From Pseudoalteromonas sp. SMS1 (GTDB lineage Bacteria > Pseudomonadota > Gammaproteobacteria > Enterobacterales > Alteromonadaceae), in the NCBI RefSeq assembly GCF_021530565.1, contig NZ_JAKGBI010000017.1, positions 62,001 to 126,000 of the forward strand: 64,000 bases of DNA, given 5' to 3'. Below, one piece after another: positions 63,626 to 64,000 of the stretch. A model generated the notes under the pieces. The model ran no database searches. It was given only the letters and a program-made list of their open reading frames with translations, and was not told the DNA's origin. The translations under genes and the position numbers were made by a program. Position 1 is the first letter of the stretch. Each line of letters starts with the position of its first letter.

Positions 63626-64000
63626 TTACTTCAATTGGCTGATATCAAGCGCTTGCCAGTGTGGGAAGTGCTTGCGTACCAAAGCATTGAATTCAACTTC
63701 AAACGCGCTGAACTCACTTGGCTTAGCAGTTTCTTCAGCCAGTAACGCTTCAATCATACCGGCACCAATAGTCAGATTACTGATACGGTCAACGAGGATA
63801 AATGAACCTGTTTCGTGGTTATTTCGATAGATATCAGCAACAATGCTCTCAGTCAGTTCAAGTGTCACGATGGCAATTTCGTTAAGCTGCAATTGTTCTG
63901 CTTGACCTTTTTCGAGGGTATTAACATCAATGGTATGATCGATATTACGTACAATGGCTGATGTATTTTTACTACCTAACTTGAAGTTATAGTTTTTACC
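63626..64000 (-). CDS. cysN: Sulfate adenylyltransferase subunit 1, C-terminal part
   Basis: 124 residues are visible, open from the right edge, so the gene's 5' part lies outside. The sequence matches the CysN C-terminal domain: NYNFKLGSKNTSAIVRNIDH, then LNEIAIVTLELTESIVADIY, NHETGSFILVDRISNLTIGAGMI. It forms the EF-Tu-like GTPase subunit of ATP sulfurylase together with CysD, expected further right. It ends 18 bases before the SLC13 permease start. Confidence 0.94.
   Translation of the reverse strand, partial: GKNYNFKLGSKNTSAIVRNIDHTIDVNTLEKGQAEQLQLNEIAIVTLELTESIVADIYRNNHETGSFILVDRISNLTIGAGMIEALLAEETAKPSEFSAFEVEFNALVRKHFPHWQALDISQLK

Noticed and set aside
1..64000. CRISPR arrays, tRNA or rRNA genes, insertion sequences, prophage
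   Set aside because: None of these was recognised on reading; no regular spaced repeats, transposase-like proteins or phage structural genes were seen.

Overview
The window reads as a chromosomal segment of a marine gammaproteobacterium of the Pseudoalteromonas type. This is inferred from the gene set, protein style and moderate GC; no rRNA or tRNA gene is visible to confirm it. Its core (about 1-34 kb) is most of a catecholate plus beta-hydroxyaspartate siderophore locus that looks like the alterobactin cluster; the beginning of the assembly line lies off the left edge.

1-18 kb (+): four non-ribosomal peptide synthetases (NRPS). In order they carry a partial adenylation (A) domain and carrier protein (PCP), a C-A-PCP module with a basic-residue (Arg-like) A code and a terminal C domain, an Asp module, a Gly module with a terminal C domain fused to an Fe(II)/2-oxoglutarate aspartyl hydroxylase, and a second Asp module with a thioesterase. 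Read in order this gives ...X-Arg-Asp-Gly-Asp, with both Asp modules opening in a degenerate condensation-like (interface) domain. That fits the Arg-OHAsp-Gly-OHAsp tail of alterobactin.

18-34 kb: a PepSY membrane protein with two tiny membrane proteins and a TonB receptor (+); an entC-entE-entB-(free C domain)-entA operon making and activating 2,3-dihydroxybenzoate (-); a PvdE/SyrD-type ABC exporter (+); a second TonB receptor under a perfect Fur box (+); and a phosphopantetheinyl transferase (-) that would activate the carrier domains. Together these genes make, export, re-import and probably reduce the ferric siderophore.

34-42 kb: a secreted/envelope block with an S41 peptidase lipoprotein overlapping a small lipoprotein, two endonuclease I family nucleases, another PepSY protein, an uncharacterised cytosolic protein and a secreted DUF3103-like protein.

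42-64 kb: mostly housekeeping. cysJ-cysI-cysH (sulfite and PAPS reduction) lie at the start and cysN-SLC13 permease-cysC-cysQ (sulfate uptake and activation) at the end. Between them are a DUF4124 protein, an FAD oxidoreductase, a hotdog thioesterase, an S4 protein, an iron-type periplasmic binding protein divergent from a CHASE-GGDEF-EAL protein across a Fur-like site, an arylamine N-acetyltransferase, a DUF2959 lipoprotein, a BrkB family protein, a prolyl aminopeptidase, dtd, a spermidine-synthase-like protein, a YiiD-type fusion and phospholipase A1. No CRISPR array, insertion sequence, prophage or RNA gene was recognised.
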